Below the pieces are notes generated by a model. That model was not told the DNA's origin, made no database searches, and worked only from the letters and a program-made list of their open reading frames with translations. From positions 1 through 64,000 of the forward strand of contig DATGXI010000135.1 in the NCBI GenBank assembly GCA_035299065.1: a stretch of 64,000 bases of DNA. The letters run 5' to 3'. The position numbers and the translations under genes were made by a program. Every line of letters begins with the position of its first letter. Position 1 is the stretch's first letter. Origin of the DNA: DASPJQ01 sp035299065. Its GTDB lineage: Bacteria; Bacteroidota; Bacteroidia; Flavobacteriales_D; UBA2798. Below, piece after piece: positions 49,860-58,907 of this stretch.

Positions 49860-50852
49860 TACCTTGTAATTAAAAATAAATTGAAAAAAATCAGCGTTAA
49901 TCTGCGCAATTTACCGCTCGTTTTTTTAACTGTATTCGTTTCTTTTTCATTTTTTTCATGCTTCAAAGAAAAACGTTCAGAACGTGCCGGTGAAAAAATG
50001 CAAAAATTTGTGATCGCCATTTCTTCGTATGCACGTTCATTCAATCCCAATTTCATAGTTATTCCTCAAAATGGTACCGAATTGGCTTTTGAACACGTTG
50101 ATGCCGGCCAAAACGTGAACCTTGATTATTTGAACGCCATTGACGGTTTTGGCAACGAGGAAATTTTTTACAACGGAAGTCTGGCGATTGACAATTATCG
50201 CCTGTCCATGCTGCAAAAGCTCAAGGCAGACAAACCCATTCTGGTGGCAGATTATGTGGACAACAATGCGAACATAGGCGATGCAATTTCGCGAAATAAT
50301 GCGCAGGGGTTTATTTGTTTTCCGCGTAATGCTTCCAATTATGATTATATGCTCATACCTGATTCGTGTTGGTATGAAAACACCAGCAATATTTCTGCCT
50401 TAAAAGATGCTCAGAATTATTTATACCTGATCAGCTCAACCAATTTTGCAACAAAACAAGACATGATAAACGCCATAAATGCAACCAATTTTGATGTGGT
50501 TATTATTGATTTGTTTTTTAATGACGATGAATTTACGAGCGCTGAAATACAAAGCATGAAACACAAATCGAATGGCGGCCAGCGCTTATTGATTTCATAT
50601 ATGAGCATTGGTTCGGCCGAAAAATACAGGTATTACTGGAAAAAACGGTGGGGTTTAAGACGTCCATGGTGGATCAAGCGTAAATACGATGGTTATCCGG
50701 ACGAGTTTTGGATAAAATACTGGAAAAATAAATGGGAAGAAATTATTTATGGCAATGACGATTCATATACCAAAAAAATAATTGATGCCGGTTTTGACGG
50801 AGTTTATCTGGATAATGTTGAGGGGTACTATTTTTTGTATTACAGGGACTGA
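49854..50852 (+). CDS. Endo-alpha-1,4-polygalactosaminidase-like (GH114/TM1410) lipoprotein
   Basis: A 332-residue exported protein as drawn. A Phe-rich signal segment ends in SFFSC, suggesting a lipoprotein. The body has VVIIDLFFNDDEFTSAEIQ, LLISYMSIGSAEKYRYYWKK and GFDGVYLDNVEGYY, matching the TM1410/GH114 family of alpha-barrel glycosidases that act on galactosaminoglycans; YLDNVE carries an acidic pair likely in the active site. The GTG at 49854 lies inside a dispersed repeat, and TTG at 49881 is an alternative that still gives a signal peptide. No ATG is available before the lipobox. It is downstream of the OppC gene. Confidence 0.82.
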   Translation: MRYLVIKNKLKKISVNLRNLPLVFLTVFVSFSFFSCFKEKRSERAGEKMQKFVIAISSYARSFNPNFIVIPQNGTELAFEHVDAGQNVNLDYLNAIDGFGNEEIFYNGSLAIDNYRLSMLQKLKADKPILVADYVDNNANIGDAISRNNAQGFICFPRNASNYDYMLIPDSCWYENTSNISALKDAQNYLYLISSTNFATKQDMINAINATNFDVVIIDLFFNDDEFTSAEIQSMKHKSNGGQRLLISYMSIGSAEKYRYYWKKRWGLRRPWWIKRKYDGYPDEFWIKYWKNKWEEIIYGNDDSYTKKIIDAGFDGVYLDNVEGYYFLYYRD

Positions 50853-50854
50853 GA

Positions 50855-51478
50855 TCAAAACAAATGCACAATTTCCCCTTTTCCTTCACGAATAAGCTCA
50901 GGACTGCCACTTGTACAATCAATAACCGTTGAAGGTTCCAATGATCCAATTCCACCGTTAATAACCAAATCAACGCTGTTGCCAAATTTTTCGTGTATCA
51001 ATTCTGCATCGGTTAAATATTCCATCATTTCATCTTCATCGTCATGTACCGAGGTGGTGACCAAAGGCACATTGCAAATCTCAACCAATGCACGGGCAAT
51101 GTTGTTATCGGGAACACGAATACCAACAGTTTTTTTATTGGCATTAAAATATGAGGGGATTTTTGAACTTGCATTTAAAATGAACGTATACGGTCCCGGC
51201 AATGCTTTTTTCATGATTTTGAAAACCTTGTTCTCCACGTTTCGTGCGTAGTCTGAAATATTGCTCAAATCACTGCATATAATGGAAAAATTAGCTTTTG
51301 CCGCTTTTACTTTTTTGAATTTTTCCAAACGCTCAATGGCTTTTGACTTGTTCAGTAAACAACCCACGGCATAAACCGAGTCGGTAGGGTATACAATTAT
51401 TCCTCCCTCGTTCAGGATTTCAACCGCGGTAATAATTTTGCGGGCATCAGGATTATCGGGATGAATATCAAGTAACAT
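50855..51478 (-). CDS. Sua5/YciO/YrdC family protein, YciO-like
   Basis: A 207-residue cytoplasmic protein. IIVYPTDSVYAVGC, the KAIERLEKFKKVKAAKANFS block, LPGPYTFILNAS and VGIRVPDN define the YrdC fold that makes threonylcarbamoyl-AMP for tRNA t6A. The FSIICSDLSNISDYAR segment places it with YciO rather than with TsaC, so a main role in t6A synthesis is uncertain. Its start overlaps the prfC stop codon by one base, which couples it to release factor 3. Confidence 0.88.
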   Translation of the reverse strand: MLLDIHPDNPDARKIITAVEILNEGGIIVYPTDSVYAVGCLLNKSKAIERLEKFKKVKAAKANFSIICSDLSNISDYARNVENKVFKIMKKALPGPYTFILNASSKIPSYFNANKKTVGIRVPDNNIARALVEICNVPLVTTSVHDDEDEMMEYLTDAELIHEKFGNSVDLVINGGIGSLEPSTVIDCTSGSPELIREGKGEIVHLF

Positions 51479-53079
51479 TAAGCAGGTTGACGGTTTTTTA
51501 GTTTAAACTCGCTGGTGGTATGAAATTTAATGTCAGGATAATTATTAATGGTCATGTTCAGCAAAAAGGCTGACTCGGCCAGGAATACAACGTTTCCGTC
51601 TTTATCGTACGCAATGCTGTTTGTTTTCTGGCGAATGAAATCAGCTAATTTTTCAGGATTATCGCTCGTCATCCAACAGGCTTTGTGAATGTTCAGTGGC
51701 CTGAAGTTACACGAGGCATTGTATTCGTTTTTAAGGCGGTATTGAATTACTTCAAACTGTAATTCTCCAACTGTTCCAACAACTTTTCGGTTGCCCGGTT
51801 GTTGAATAAATAACTGTGCAACCCCTTCTTCGGTCAACTGCTGGATTCCTTTTTCCAGCTGTTTTGTTTTCATTGGATCTTTATTTTCCAATTCCTTAAA
51901 TATTTCAGGCGAAAAGCTTGGTATACCCTGGAACAACATGTTTTCACCTTCGGTTAAGGTATCACCAATTTTAAAGTTTCCTGTATCATACAAACCAACC
52001 ACATCGCCAGGATAAGCCTCATCAATAATGCTTTTATCCTGTGCCATGAAACTGGTGGGATTGCTGAATTTTAAATCCTTGTCAAGCAAAACATGGTGGT
52101 AAGGTTTGTTGCGCTCAAATTTTCCCGAACAAATGCGTAAAAAGGCAATCCGGTCGCGGTGTTTGGGATCAAGGTTGGCATGTATTTTAAAAACAAATCC
52201 GCTGAATTTTTCTTCGTCAGGTTTTACAAAACGTTTGTCGGTTTCGCGTCCCAGTGGAGTAGGAGAAACTTCACAAAATGAATCAAGCAATTCCTGCACA
52301 CCAAAACTGTTCAACGCACTTCCAAAAAACACGGGTGCAACCAACCCATCCAGGTAATCCTGCCGGTTAAACGGATCGTAAGCGGTTTCTATTAATTCCA
52401 AATCATTGCGCAATTGCTCGGCACCTTTGCCAATAAGTTCATCCAGTTCAGGACTGTTTATGTCTTTAATGGAAATAACTTCCTTTTCAATTTTTGTTTT
52501 GTTTGGATTGAAAAGATTTAAATCCTGATCATATATGTTGTAAACGCCCTTGAATGTTTGTCCAATGCCTATTGGCCATGAAAGCGGGCGAACCAAAATA
52601 TCAAGCTTCTTTTCCAATTCATCGCAAAGGTCAAAAGGGTCAATTCCTTCGCGGTCCATTTTATTCACGAAAATAATTACGGGCGTGTTGCGCATGCGGC
52701 AAACGTTCATGAGCTTTTCAGTTTGCTCTTCAACGCCATTGGCTGCATCCACCAATAAAATAACGCTGTCAACGGCTGTCAACGTTCGGTAAGTGTCCTC
52801 GGCAAAATCCTTGTGACCGGGGGTGTCCAAAAGATTTAATTTCAACCCGCGGTAATTAAAAGCCATAACCGATGTAGCAACCGAAATTCCACGTTGCTTT
52901 TCAATCTCCATAAAGTCACTGGTAGTGGCTTTTTTGATTTTATTGTTTTTTACCGCACCTGCTGTTTGAATTGCTCCACCAAACAATAAGAGTTTTTCGG
53001 TCAAAGTTGTTTTACCGGCATCGGGATGCGCAATTACTGCAAACGTTCGTCTTTTCTCTATTTCACCCTGTATTTTCAT
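51478..53079 (-). CDS. prfC: Peptide chain release factor 3
   Basis: A 533-residue GTPase that removes RF1 or RF2 from the ribosome after termination. The G motifs are AHPDAGKTTLTEK (P-loop, about residues 17-29), the switch region with RGISVATS, DTPGHKDF and NKMDRE, and domain III near the end includes ACNVEFQ-like strings. The length matches bacterial RF3. It overlaps the YciO-like gene by one base. A -7 box ends eight bases before its start, so the message may lack a leader. Confidence 0.95.
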   Translation of the reverse strand: MKIQGEIEKRRTFAVIAHPDAGKTTLTEKLLLFGGAIQTAGAVKNNKIKKATTSDFMEIEKQRGISVATSVMAFNYRGLKLNLLDTPGHKDFAEDTYRTLTAVDSVILLVDAANGVEEQTEKLMNVCRMRNTPVIIFVNKMDREGIDPFDLCDELEKKLDILVRPLSWPIGIGQTFKGVYNIYDQDLNLFNPNKTKIEKEVISIKDINSPELDELIGKGAEQLRNDLELIETAYDPFNRQDYLDGLVAPVFFGSALNSFGVQELLDSFCEVSPTPLGRETDKRFVKPDEEKFSGFVFKIHANLDPKHRDRIAFLRICSGKFERNKPYHHVLLDKDLKFSNPTSFMAQDKSIIDEAYPGDVVGLYDTGNFKIGDTLTEGENMLFQGIPSFSPEIFKELENKDPMKTKQLEKGIQQLTEEGVAQLFIQQPGNRKVVGTVGELQFEVIQYRLKNEYNASCNFRPLNIHKACWMTSDNPEKLADFIRQKTNSIAYDKDGNVVFLAESAFLLNMTINNYPDIKFHTTSEFKLKNRQPA

Positions 53080-53086
53080 ATGGACG

Positions 53087-53094
53087 CAAAGGTA
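53087..53094 (-). promoter_or_regulatory. -7 element of prfC
   Basis: On the minus strand TACCTTTG is a perfect TAnnTTTG box. It ends seven bases before the prfC ATG, so the start point would fall on or next to the start codon. Confidence 0.5.
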
Positions 53095-53208
53095 ATACCA
53101 ATTTTAATTGTTTACGAATCAAAAAGCATTGGTTACTGTGCTGACATGCACTGTTGTATAGTAAATCGAAAAAAATGGTGTGTTGCCAGCACCATGAATA
53201 TACAGCAT

Positions 53209-53237
53209 AAAAAAAGCGGAATGTTTACTTCCGCTTT
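53209..53237 (-). terminator. Terminator after the Asp-box protein gene
   Basis: A perfect nine-base stem AAAGCGGAA/TTCCGCTTT (53213-53221 and 53229-53237) has a T run on the minus strand. It separates the gene at 53280 from prfC. Confidence 0.85.
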
Positions 53238-53279
53238 CTGTAAGAGTTGAATAAAATATTAATAACCAGTCAATTGTGG

Positions 53280-56200
53280 TTATTGCTTTTTTACTTCCAG
53301 CGCTTTCACTTTGGGCAAATGTTTATCCATTGCTTTTTTCAGGGCTATTTCCTGTACAGCAAATTCACTGGCCAGTACATCAACGGCTTCAATGTGCATG
53401 GCATTGGGTTTTGACTGCATGTTGCAAAATGTGCCGTATAAACCTGAAATTTTTTCGCGGATTTTTTCCTCATCAGCAAACATGGATGTTTGTTTGGTTG
53501 CCATTAATTCGGCACGAATTTTTTCAAGATCATTGTAAAACGCCTGGTAATTTTTATCTTTCTGGTAAGCCTTATCGTCAGCTTTTAATTTTTTCTGGTA
53601 ATAGCTTATGGTATCAACAGCCGAATTTAATTTGTTGTAAAGCGCCTGTACTTTCATAGCATTGTCATATACGGCTTTACGGTCTTCAAAAGTGAGATCA
53701 GGATTTTTGGCATCGTGTACGCAATTTACAGTGCTTACATATTCTTTATCGTTCACTTTTAATTTTACGGTGTATTTACCCGGCATGACCATGGGAGCAG
53801 TAAAACCTGCACCATCTATTTTTGTGCTTCCCTGCGCAACACGCGGAGGTGTTCCTCTCAAATTCCAATAAACTTTGTTGATGCCTTTCCTTACGGATCC
53901 TGGTATTTCCTGTACCAGTTTTCCGTTTGCGTCCCAAATTTCAACGGTAATTTTACCGGTATTCAGGCGCTGTTTTAAATAATAATTAATGGTAGGTATT
54001 TCCTGCGGATTTCCTGCTCCCCATCCGCCAGAAGTTTCAGGTCCTCCCCATCCAAAGCGTCCGTTGTTTAAGGTGATGTCTGGCGTTTCAAATAAATAAA
54101 CATCTTTTTCCCATATTTCTTTTGTAAGGTTACGCATGGGGCGTATATCATCAAGTATATAAATTCCACGGCCGTGTGTGCCTACAATTAAATCGTGTGT
54201 GCGTGGGTGTATTTGCAAATCACGAACCAGTGCGTATTCGGGAATGTTGTTTTTCATCCTGTACCAGTTTTCACCTCCGTCAAGTGAAGCAAACAATCCC
54301 ATTTCGGTTCCCAGGAACAATAAGTTTTTGTTGATGGGATCTTCTTTTATTTTATGTGCAAACCCGGTAAATTCTTTGTGATTGATCCTGGTCCAGGTTT
54401 TACCCATATCGGTACTTTTCCCAAGATACGTTGCATGGTCACCATACATATGATTTTCAAAGGTAGCGTAAACGGTATTCTTGTCAAATTGCGATGGCTG
54501 AATACTGCTTACCCAGGCTTGTGCTGCAATTCCACTTTTTGCCACATTGGCCGATACGTTTGTCCACGTTGTTCCACCATCAAGTGTATATTGTAAATTT
54601 CCATCATCGGTACCAACCCAAATAATGTTTTCATCAAATGACGATTCGGCTGCTGTAAAAATGGTGCAATGGTTTTCTGCCGAAGTATTGTCAGCGCTCA
54701 ATCCACCGCTTTCTTCCTGCTTTTGTTTTTTCTTATCGTTTGTGGTTAAATCGGGTGAAATGCGTTTCCAGGTTCTGCCCTGGTCAGTGGTTTTGTACAA
54801 GTACTGTGCACCCACATAAATGTTTTTCGGATTTTTTGTTCCGCGAATTATGGGTGTGTTCCAGTTCCAGCGCAGCTTATCTTCCTTAGCTGTTTTTTGC
54901 GGTTGAATGGATTCCGATTTTGATGTTGCAATGTCAACACGGTTCATGTTTCCACCCTGGTATTCGCTGTACAATGTTTTTCCGTCAGCATCAGGTACGG
55001 TCCAAAAACCATCACCGCCACCCACGTTGCTCCAGCGTGAATTGTTTATACCACCCGGTGCAGCGCTTGGTGCCATCCAGCTACCATTGTCCTGCAAACC
55101 GCCATATACGTTGTACGGATCGTTCATATCGGCATCAACATGGTAAAATTGTCCAACAGGTAAACCGTGGTTAAATTGCCAGGTTACGCCTTTGTCAACG
55201 CTCATGTAAACACCACCGTCAGTTCCCACGTACATAACATTTGTGTTTGAGGGATTTATCCATAGGGCGTGCATGTCACTGTGTACCCATCCGCCATCAC
55301 CTGTTGCTTCTGAAAAAGAATAGCCGCCATCACTGCTGTAAGCAAATGAAAAGGCAGGACGGTAAACGCGTTTCGGATCTTTTGGATCAATAACAATGGT
55401 GCTGAAATAAAACGGGCGTGCAACAATATTTGAAGTAGCGCTTTGGTTTTTCCAGGTTTCGCCACCATCGCTTGAAATATACAAACCTGTGTTTTTGCTT
55501 TCAACAATGGCCACCATTTGTTTTGGATCTGATGGAGCAAGCGTCATGGCAATGCGTCCAAATGGTTTTGGAGGCAAGCCGTTTTTAATTTCTCTCCAGG
55601 TTTTTCCTCCATCGGTACTTTTATAAAGGCCACTTCCATTTCCACCTGAATTAAAGCTGTAGGGCATGCGCCTGAATTCCCAGGTTGATGCAAAAAGAAC
55701 ATTGGCATTGGTGGGATCCATCAATATATCGGCACAACCTGTTTTATCATCTATGTAAAGTATTTTTGACCAGGTAGCGCCACCGTCTGTTGATTTATAC
55801 AAACCGCGGTGTTTGCTGTTGCTCCATAAAGGGCCGGGTGCAGCAACGTAAATGATTTCAGGATTATTGTGATCAACAATTATTTTTGAAATATGCTCAG
55901 TACTATCCAGCCCTATTTTTTTCCAGTTGTCGCCACCATCGGTTGATTTATACATGCCGTTGCCAATAGAAACCGAGTTACGCATATTGCTTTCACCTGT
56001 TGCTACGTAAACGGTTGAAGGATTTTTTTGATCAATGGCAACCGCACCAATTGACTGGCAGTATTTGTCAAAAATAGATTTGTAGGAAGCGCCTGCGTTG
56101 GTTGATTTCCAAACACCGCCACCGGCAGTACCTACATAAATTGTTTTTCCATCGTCTTTGTTAACGCCTTCAATGGCAGTTATACGTCCGCTCATGGTGC

Positions 56201-56309
56201 CGGGGCCCAATGCCCTTGCCTCCATCATACCGAACAGTGATGAGTTAACTGCCTGCGATGATACCTGGCCTGCAATGCCAATAAAAACAAGTGAAATTAG
56301 TTTTTTCAT
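53280..56309 (-). CDS. Asp-box repeat (VPS10/sortilin-like) exported protein
   Basis: A 1009-residue exported protein. A signal peptide covers residues 1-19 (GQVSSQ). From about residue 45 to 700 there are repeated BNR/Asp-box motifs, such as GLYKSTDGGATWSKI, GLYISSDGGETWK and LGKSTDMGKTWTRI, which build a large beta-propeller pair like sortilin VPS10 domains and GH33/74-type enzymes. The last 250 residues carry an Ig-like segment and a helical region. Such proteins bind extracellular ligands or cut glycans; no catalytic residue can be assigned. Terminators flank the gene. Confidence 0.88.
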   Translation of the reverse strand: MKKLISLVFIGIAGQVSSQAVNSSLFGMMEARALGPGTMSGRITAIEGVNKDDGKTIYVGTAGGGVWKSTNAGASYKSIFDKYCQSIGAVAIDQKNPSTVYVATGESNMRNSVSIGNGMYKSTDGGDNWKKIGLDSTEHISKIIVDHNNPEIIYVAAPGPLWSNSKHRGLYKSTDGGATWSKILYIDDKTGCADILMDPTNANVLFASTWEFRRMPYSFNSGGNGSGLYKSTDGGKTWREIKNGLPPKPFGRIAMTLAPSDPKQMVAIVESKNTGLYISSDGGETWKNQSATSNIVARPFYFSTIVIDPKDPKRVYRPAFSFAYSSDGGYSFSEATGDGGWVHSDMHALWINPSNTNVMYVGTDGGVYMSVDKGVTWQFNHGLPVGQFYHVDADMNDPYNVYGGLQDNGSWMAPSAAPGGINNSRWSNVGGGDGFWTVPDADGKTLYSEYQGGNMNRVDIATSKSESIQPQKTAKEDKLRWNWNTPIIRGTKNPKNIYVGAQYLYKTTDQGRTWKRISPDLTTNDKKKQKQEESGGLSADNTSAENHCTIFTAAESSFDENIIWVGTDDGNLQYTLDGGTTWTNVSANVAKSGIAAQAWVSSIQPSQFDKNTVYATFENHMYGDHATYLGKSTDMGKTWTRINHKEFTGFAHKIKEDPINKNLLFLGTEMGLFASLDGGENWYRMKNNIPEYALVRDLQIHPRTHDLIVGTHGRGIYILDDIRPMRNLTKEIWEKDVYLFETPDITLNNGRFGWGGPETSGGWGAGNPQEIPTINYYLKQRLNTGKITVEIWDANGKLVQEIPGSVRKGINKVYWNLRGTPPRVAQGSTKIDGAGFTAPMVMPGKYTVKLKVNDKEYVSTVNCVHDAKNPDLTFEDRKAVYDNAMKVQALYNKLNSAVDTISYYQKKLKADDKAYQKDKNYQAFYNDLEKIRAELMATKQTSMFADEEKIREKISGLYGTFCNMQSKPNAMHIEAVDVLASEFAVQEIALKKAMDKHLPKVKALEVKKQ

Positions 56310-56330
56310 AGAGGTAAAAATGAAAATAAA

Positions 56331-56356
56331 AAAGGCCTGAATTGCTTCAGACCTTT
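56331..56356 (-). terminator. Terminator after the LolA-like gene
   Basis: An 11-base stem (56331-56341 and 56346-56356), with one mismatch that becomes a G-U pair on the minus strand, is followed on that strand by Ts. Confidence 0.75.
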
Positions 56357-56372
56357 GTGAATATGTGTAGAA

Positions 56373-57074
56373 TTAAATTTTAAAAATGGATTCGTCAACC
56401 GTTAAGTTAACTTCAATACTGGTTACTTCGGTATTGCCCCAGTCGCCACCCACTGTCATAGGGTAAACAATTCCTGAATCAAGTTTTTTGTAATTGCTGA
56501 ACGTCATCACAGCGGTGTTTTCTTTTCCGTCAGCCATGAACTTGGTTGTTTGTTTAATAATATAGTAGGTTTCAGGATCCAGGTAAAACGTGGTTTCCTG
56601 GCCATCTTTGTCGGTTAGTTTTAATTTGTGGCATTCTGTACCATCATAATCTTCGGTACCTATGTACTCCATTTTTTTTCCCAGGCTCTTGTAGGTCATG
56701 AAATCACCTTGTATGTTTAATTCATCCTGCGATGATTTTACATCGTCAGCTGTCATGGGCTCAGGTTTGGTCATTCCCCCAAAAGGCATGTAATTCCATC
56801 CTTCTTTTTCGGTTATGATTGAATATCCGTTCATACCCATTACCGAAATATCGGTACGCACGGCTTTCTTGTCAATTTGTGTACGAACAATTTTTACTTC
56901 AGCACCCTGGGCTGACATTTTTCCTTCAAAACGCAACGTTTTTATTTTTTCCCAGCTTGTGGTTCCGCCAATGGCTTCAATGTGTTTGGCAATTATTTCA
57001 TCGGCCGTTTGGGCTTTTGAACTTACAAAGCCAAGCGAAAGAAACGCTATGGCAAATACTTTAATGAATTTCAT
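56373..57074 (-). CDS. LolA-like outer-membrane lipoprotein-sorting protein
   Basis: A 233-residue periplasmic protein. The signal peptide ends at about residue 21 (SSKAQ). The LolA-like half-barrel pattern shows ADEIIAKHIEAIGGTTSWEKI at the start and EGTECHKLKLTDKDGQETTFYL-type strands in the centre. Proteins of this kind bind acyl chains in the periplasm, though this Bacteroidota subgroup is not the true LolA. It is upstream of the Asp-box protein with a terminator between. Confidence 0.8.
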   Translation of the reverse strand: MKFIKVFAIAFLSLGFVSSKAQTADEIIAKHIEAIGGTTSWEKIKTLRFEGKMSAQGAEVKIVRTQIDKKAVRTDISVMGMNGYSIITEKEGWNYMPFGGMTKPEPMTADDVKSSQDELNIQGDFMTYKSLGKKMEYIGTEDYDGTECHKLKLTDKDGQETTFYLDPETYYIIKQTTKFMADGKENTAVMTFSNYKKLDSGIVYPMTVGGDWGNTEVTSIEVNLTVDESIFKI

Positions 57075-57205
57075 AGAATTTATATTTACCTAAAAATATA
57101 GCTTTTTTGGCAAAAAAGGATGTTAAAATTGGATAAACGGATTTTAACGGTGATAGGGTGAAAAAAGGGTGGTTTAAAGCGTACGAAACCGGTCAAATTA
57201 AGGGG

Positions 57206-58801
57206 TTACCGCGTTCCCAGGAACTCAATTACTGGCTTAAAATCCAGCTCGGTTGGTTTTTGTTCCTCCAGCCATTTGAAGTCTTTCAGCAGTTTTTCAT
57301 TGGCTGGGTACTTGTCAATGGGGTAGGCGGTAGCATCAGGTTGATACACAAATGTAATTCGTTTTATTTTGCCTTCTTTGGTGTACAGTATAATGTCGCT
57401 GCAATCGGCCCGGTTAATGGCACTGTACGATTTTCCTTCCTCACCAATATAATACAGGGTTTGCCCATTGCCTTCTACTTTTATTTTTGAAATTTCTTCC
57501 TCGTTAAAATAAGCATAAACATTTCGCCCTTTTATTTGGTTGTATCCAACGGTGTCAGCTTTTGAAATAATAAACGAATTGTTGGTAATGGTTATTTTCT
57601 GAATTTTATTGTCAACCACGCGTGCCTCCATATAATCACCTGTTAGCTGGTTTTTGTCTTGCCATAAAACAGGCTGCCTGAAAAACTTGATCAGGCTGTC
57701 TTCATCGCTGTATATTAAACTATCAGCTTTACCCATCATATCACCTTTAAAAAATTTCACATTACGATACGCTTTTACAGTTGATTTCCCACTTGTGTCC
57801 CTTACTGAAAAAATGGTATCAGCTTTTAAATAAAATGTGTCCTTGCTGAATTTTTGCATCATGAAGGGATTACGCGTAATAAGCACTTCTTCTTTTTTTT
57901 CATCGTAGTAGGCATAATCGCCAAACAAGCCTACTTTGTCAGTGGTGTCATACATCCAGGCATTGCCATATAAATTCCCAATTCCCTTTTTCTGATCATA
58001 AAGAATCGTATCGGCCGTAATGTTTTTTTCTTTCTTTTTTAATTCACTGCGGTTATAAAATGCCGATTTGTCTTTGCGTGTATCAAACCATCCATTGGTT
58101 GTGGTAATTTCACCGGTATCTTTTGTAGTAATTTTGGTTGCGGCAATAAAGTAGGCTGTTTCATTGCCCACATTGTAACGCAGCGTGTCGGTCTTTAATT
58201 CTGAGTCCTGGTTTTTCAGTACCACGTTGTCTTTAAAATAAAAATCTTTTGTTTTTGAATGATAATAGCCGGTACGGCTCGTTAACGTGTTTTTATTTTT
58301 AGCCGAGGTAATGGTTGCACCGCCTTTGTAAACGCCAATTGAGCGCTTAGCATCAAAGTCAACCGAGTCACAGGTCATAACCAAATCTTTTTCAACCATG
58401 CGTATATGGCCGCGCAGCTTTGCAAGTTTTGTGGTTCCGTTATAGTCCAGCGAATCGGCATAAACATTTAGGGTGTCACCTTGCTGCACGTGTATATGAC
58501 CATAGGCTTTAATGCGGCTTTCTTTTTCAAAAAAGCGTGCACTGTCGCAGAACATCAGCATGTTTTCGTGTTTGAAAATAACATTGCCAATTAAACGGTG
58601 TGCTTCACTGTAAGAGGTGTCATATTTAGCCACGTTGGCCTGAAGGATTTCGATTTTGCCGGCAGGTTTTTGAGCAGGGGGCGCAGTGGTTACTTTTGGG
58701 CGATCTTTTTTGTTTTTTGTAGCAGGTTTTTTTTGGGCGAAAATATTCACGCCCTGCAGCACAAGGATAAGGATGAATACTATTTTAAATGATGAATTCA
58801 A
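57206..58801 (-). CDS. OstA-like LPS-transport protein
   Basis: A 531-residue exported protein. A signal peptide (residues 1-22, ending FAQ) and a Lys/Pro-rich linker precede OstA/LptA-like beta-jellyroll repeats, seen as HRLIGNVIFKHENMLMFCDS, KAYGHIHVQQGDTLNVYADS, VYKGGATITSAKNKNTLTS and so on, each of 20-25 residues. Such folds bind lipopolysaccharide for transfer to the outer membrane. It is the long Bacteroidota version, followed downstream by no partner gene. secA lies upstream, 106 bases away. Confidence 0.85.
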   Translation of the reverse strand: MNSSFKIVFILILVLQGVNIFAQKKPATKNKKDRPKVTTAPPAQKPAGKIEILQANVAKYDTSYSEAHRLIGNVIFKHENMLMFCDSARFFEKESRIKAYGHIHVQQGDTLNVYADSLDYNGTTKLAKLRGHIRMVEKDLVMTCDSVDFDAKRSIGVYKGGATITSAKNKNTLTSRTGYYHSKTKDFYFKDNVVLKNQDSELKTDTLRYNVGNETAYFIAATKITTKDTGEITTTNGWFDTRKDKSAFYNRSELKKKEKNITADTILYDQKKGIGNLYGNAWMYDTTDKVGLFGDYAYYDEKKEEVLITRNPFMMQKFSKDTFYLKADTIFSVRDTSGKSTVKAYRNVKFFKGDMMGKADSLIYSDEDSLIKFFRQPVLWQDKNQLTGDYMEARVVDNKIQKITITNNSFIISKADTVGYNQIKGRNVYAYFNEEEISKIKVEGNGQTLYYIGEEGKSYSAINRADCSDIILYTKEGKIKRITFVYQPDATAYPIDKYPANEKLLKDFKWLEEQKPTELDFKPVIEFLGTR

Positions 58802-58810
58802 TTGTCAGTT

Positions 58811-58859
58811 ATCAATTATCAATGATCAATTAATCGTCAATTGATCATTGATAATTGAT
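58811..58859. repeat. Perfect 21-base inverted repeat
   Basis: Two exact 21-base arms (58811-58831 and 58839-58859) made of AATTATCAATGATC-like words enclose a seven-base loop. The repeat lies between secA and the OstA-like gene. A degenerate copy of the same words is at 33813-33846. Confidence 0.75.
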
Positions 58860-58907
58860 CATTGTTCAAACGCAATGCCAGGTTTAATCGTGTTCGTTTA
58901 ACGTTTA

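Noticed and set aside
50855..51478. Labelling the gene tsaC (t6A synthesis)
   Set aside because: The segment FSIICSDLSNISDYAR and the overall pattern are of the YciO branch, which is not shown to be the main threonylcarbamoyl-AMP synthase.
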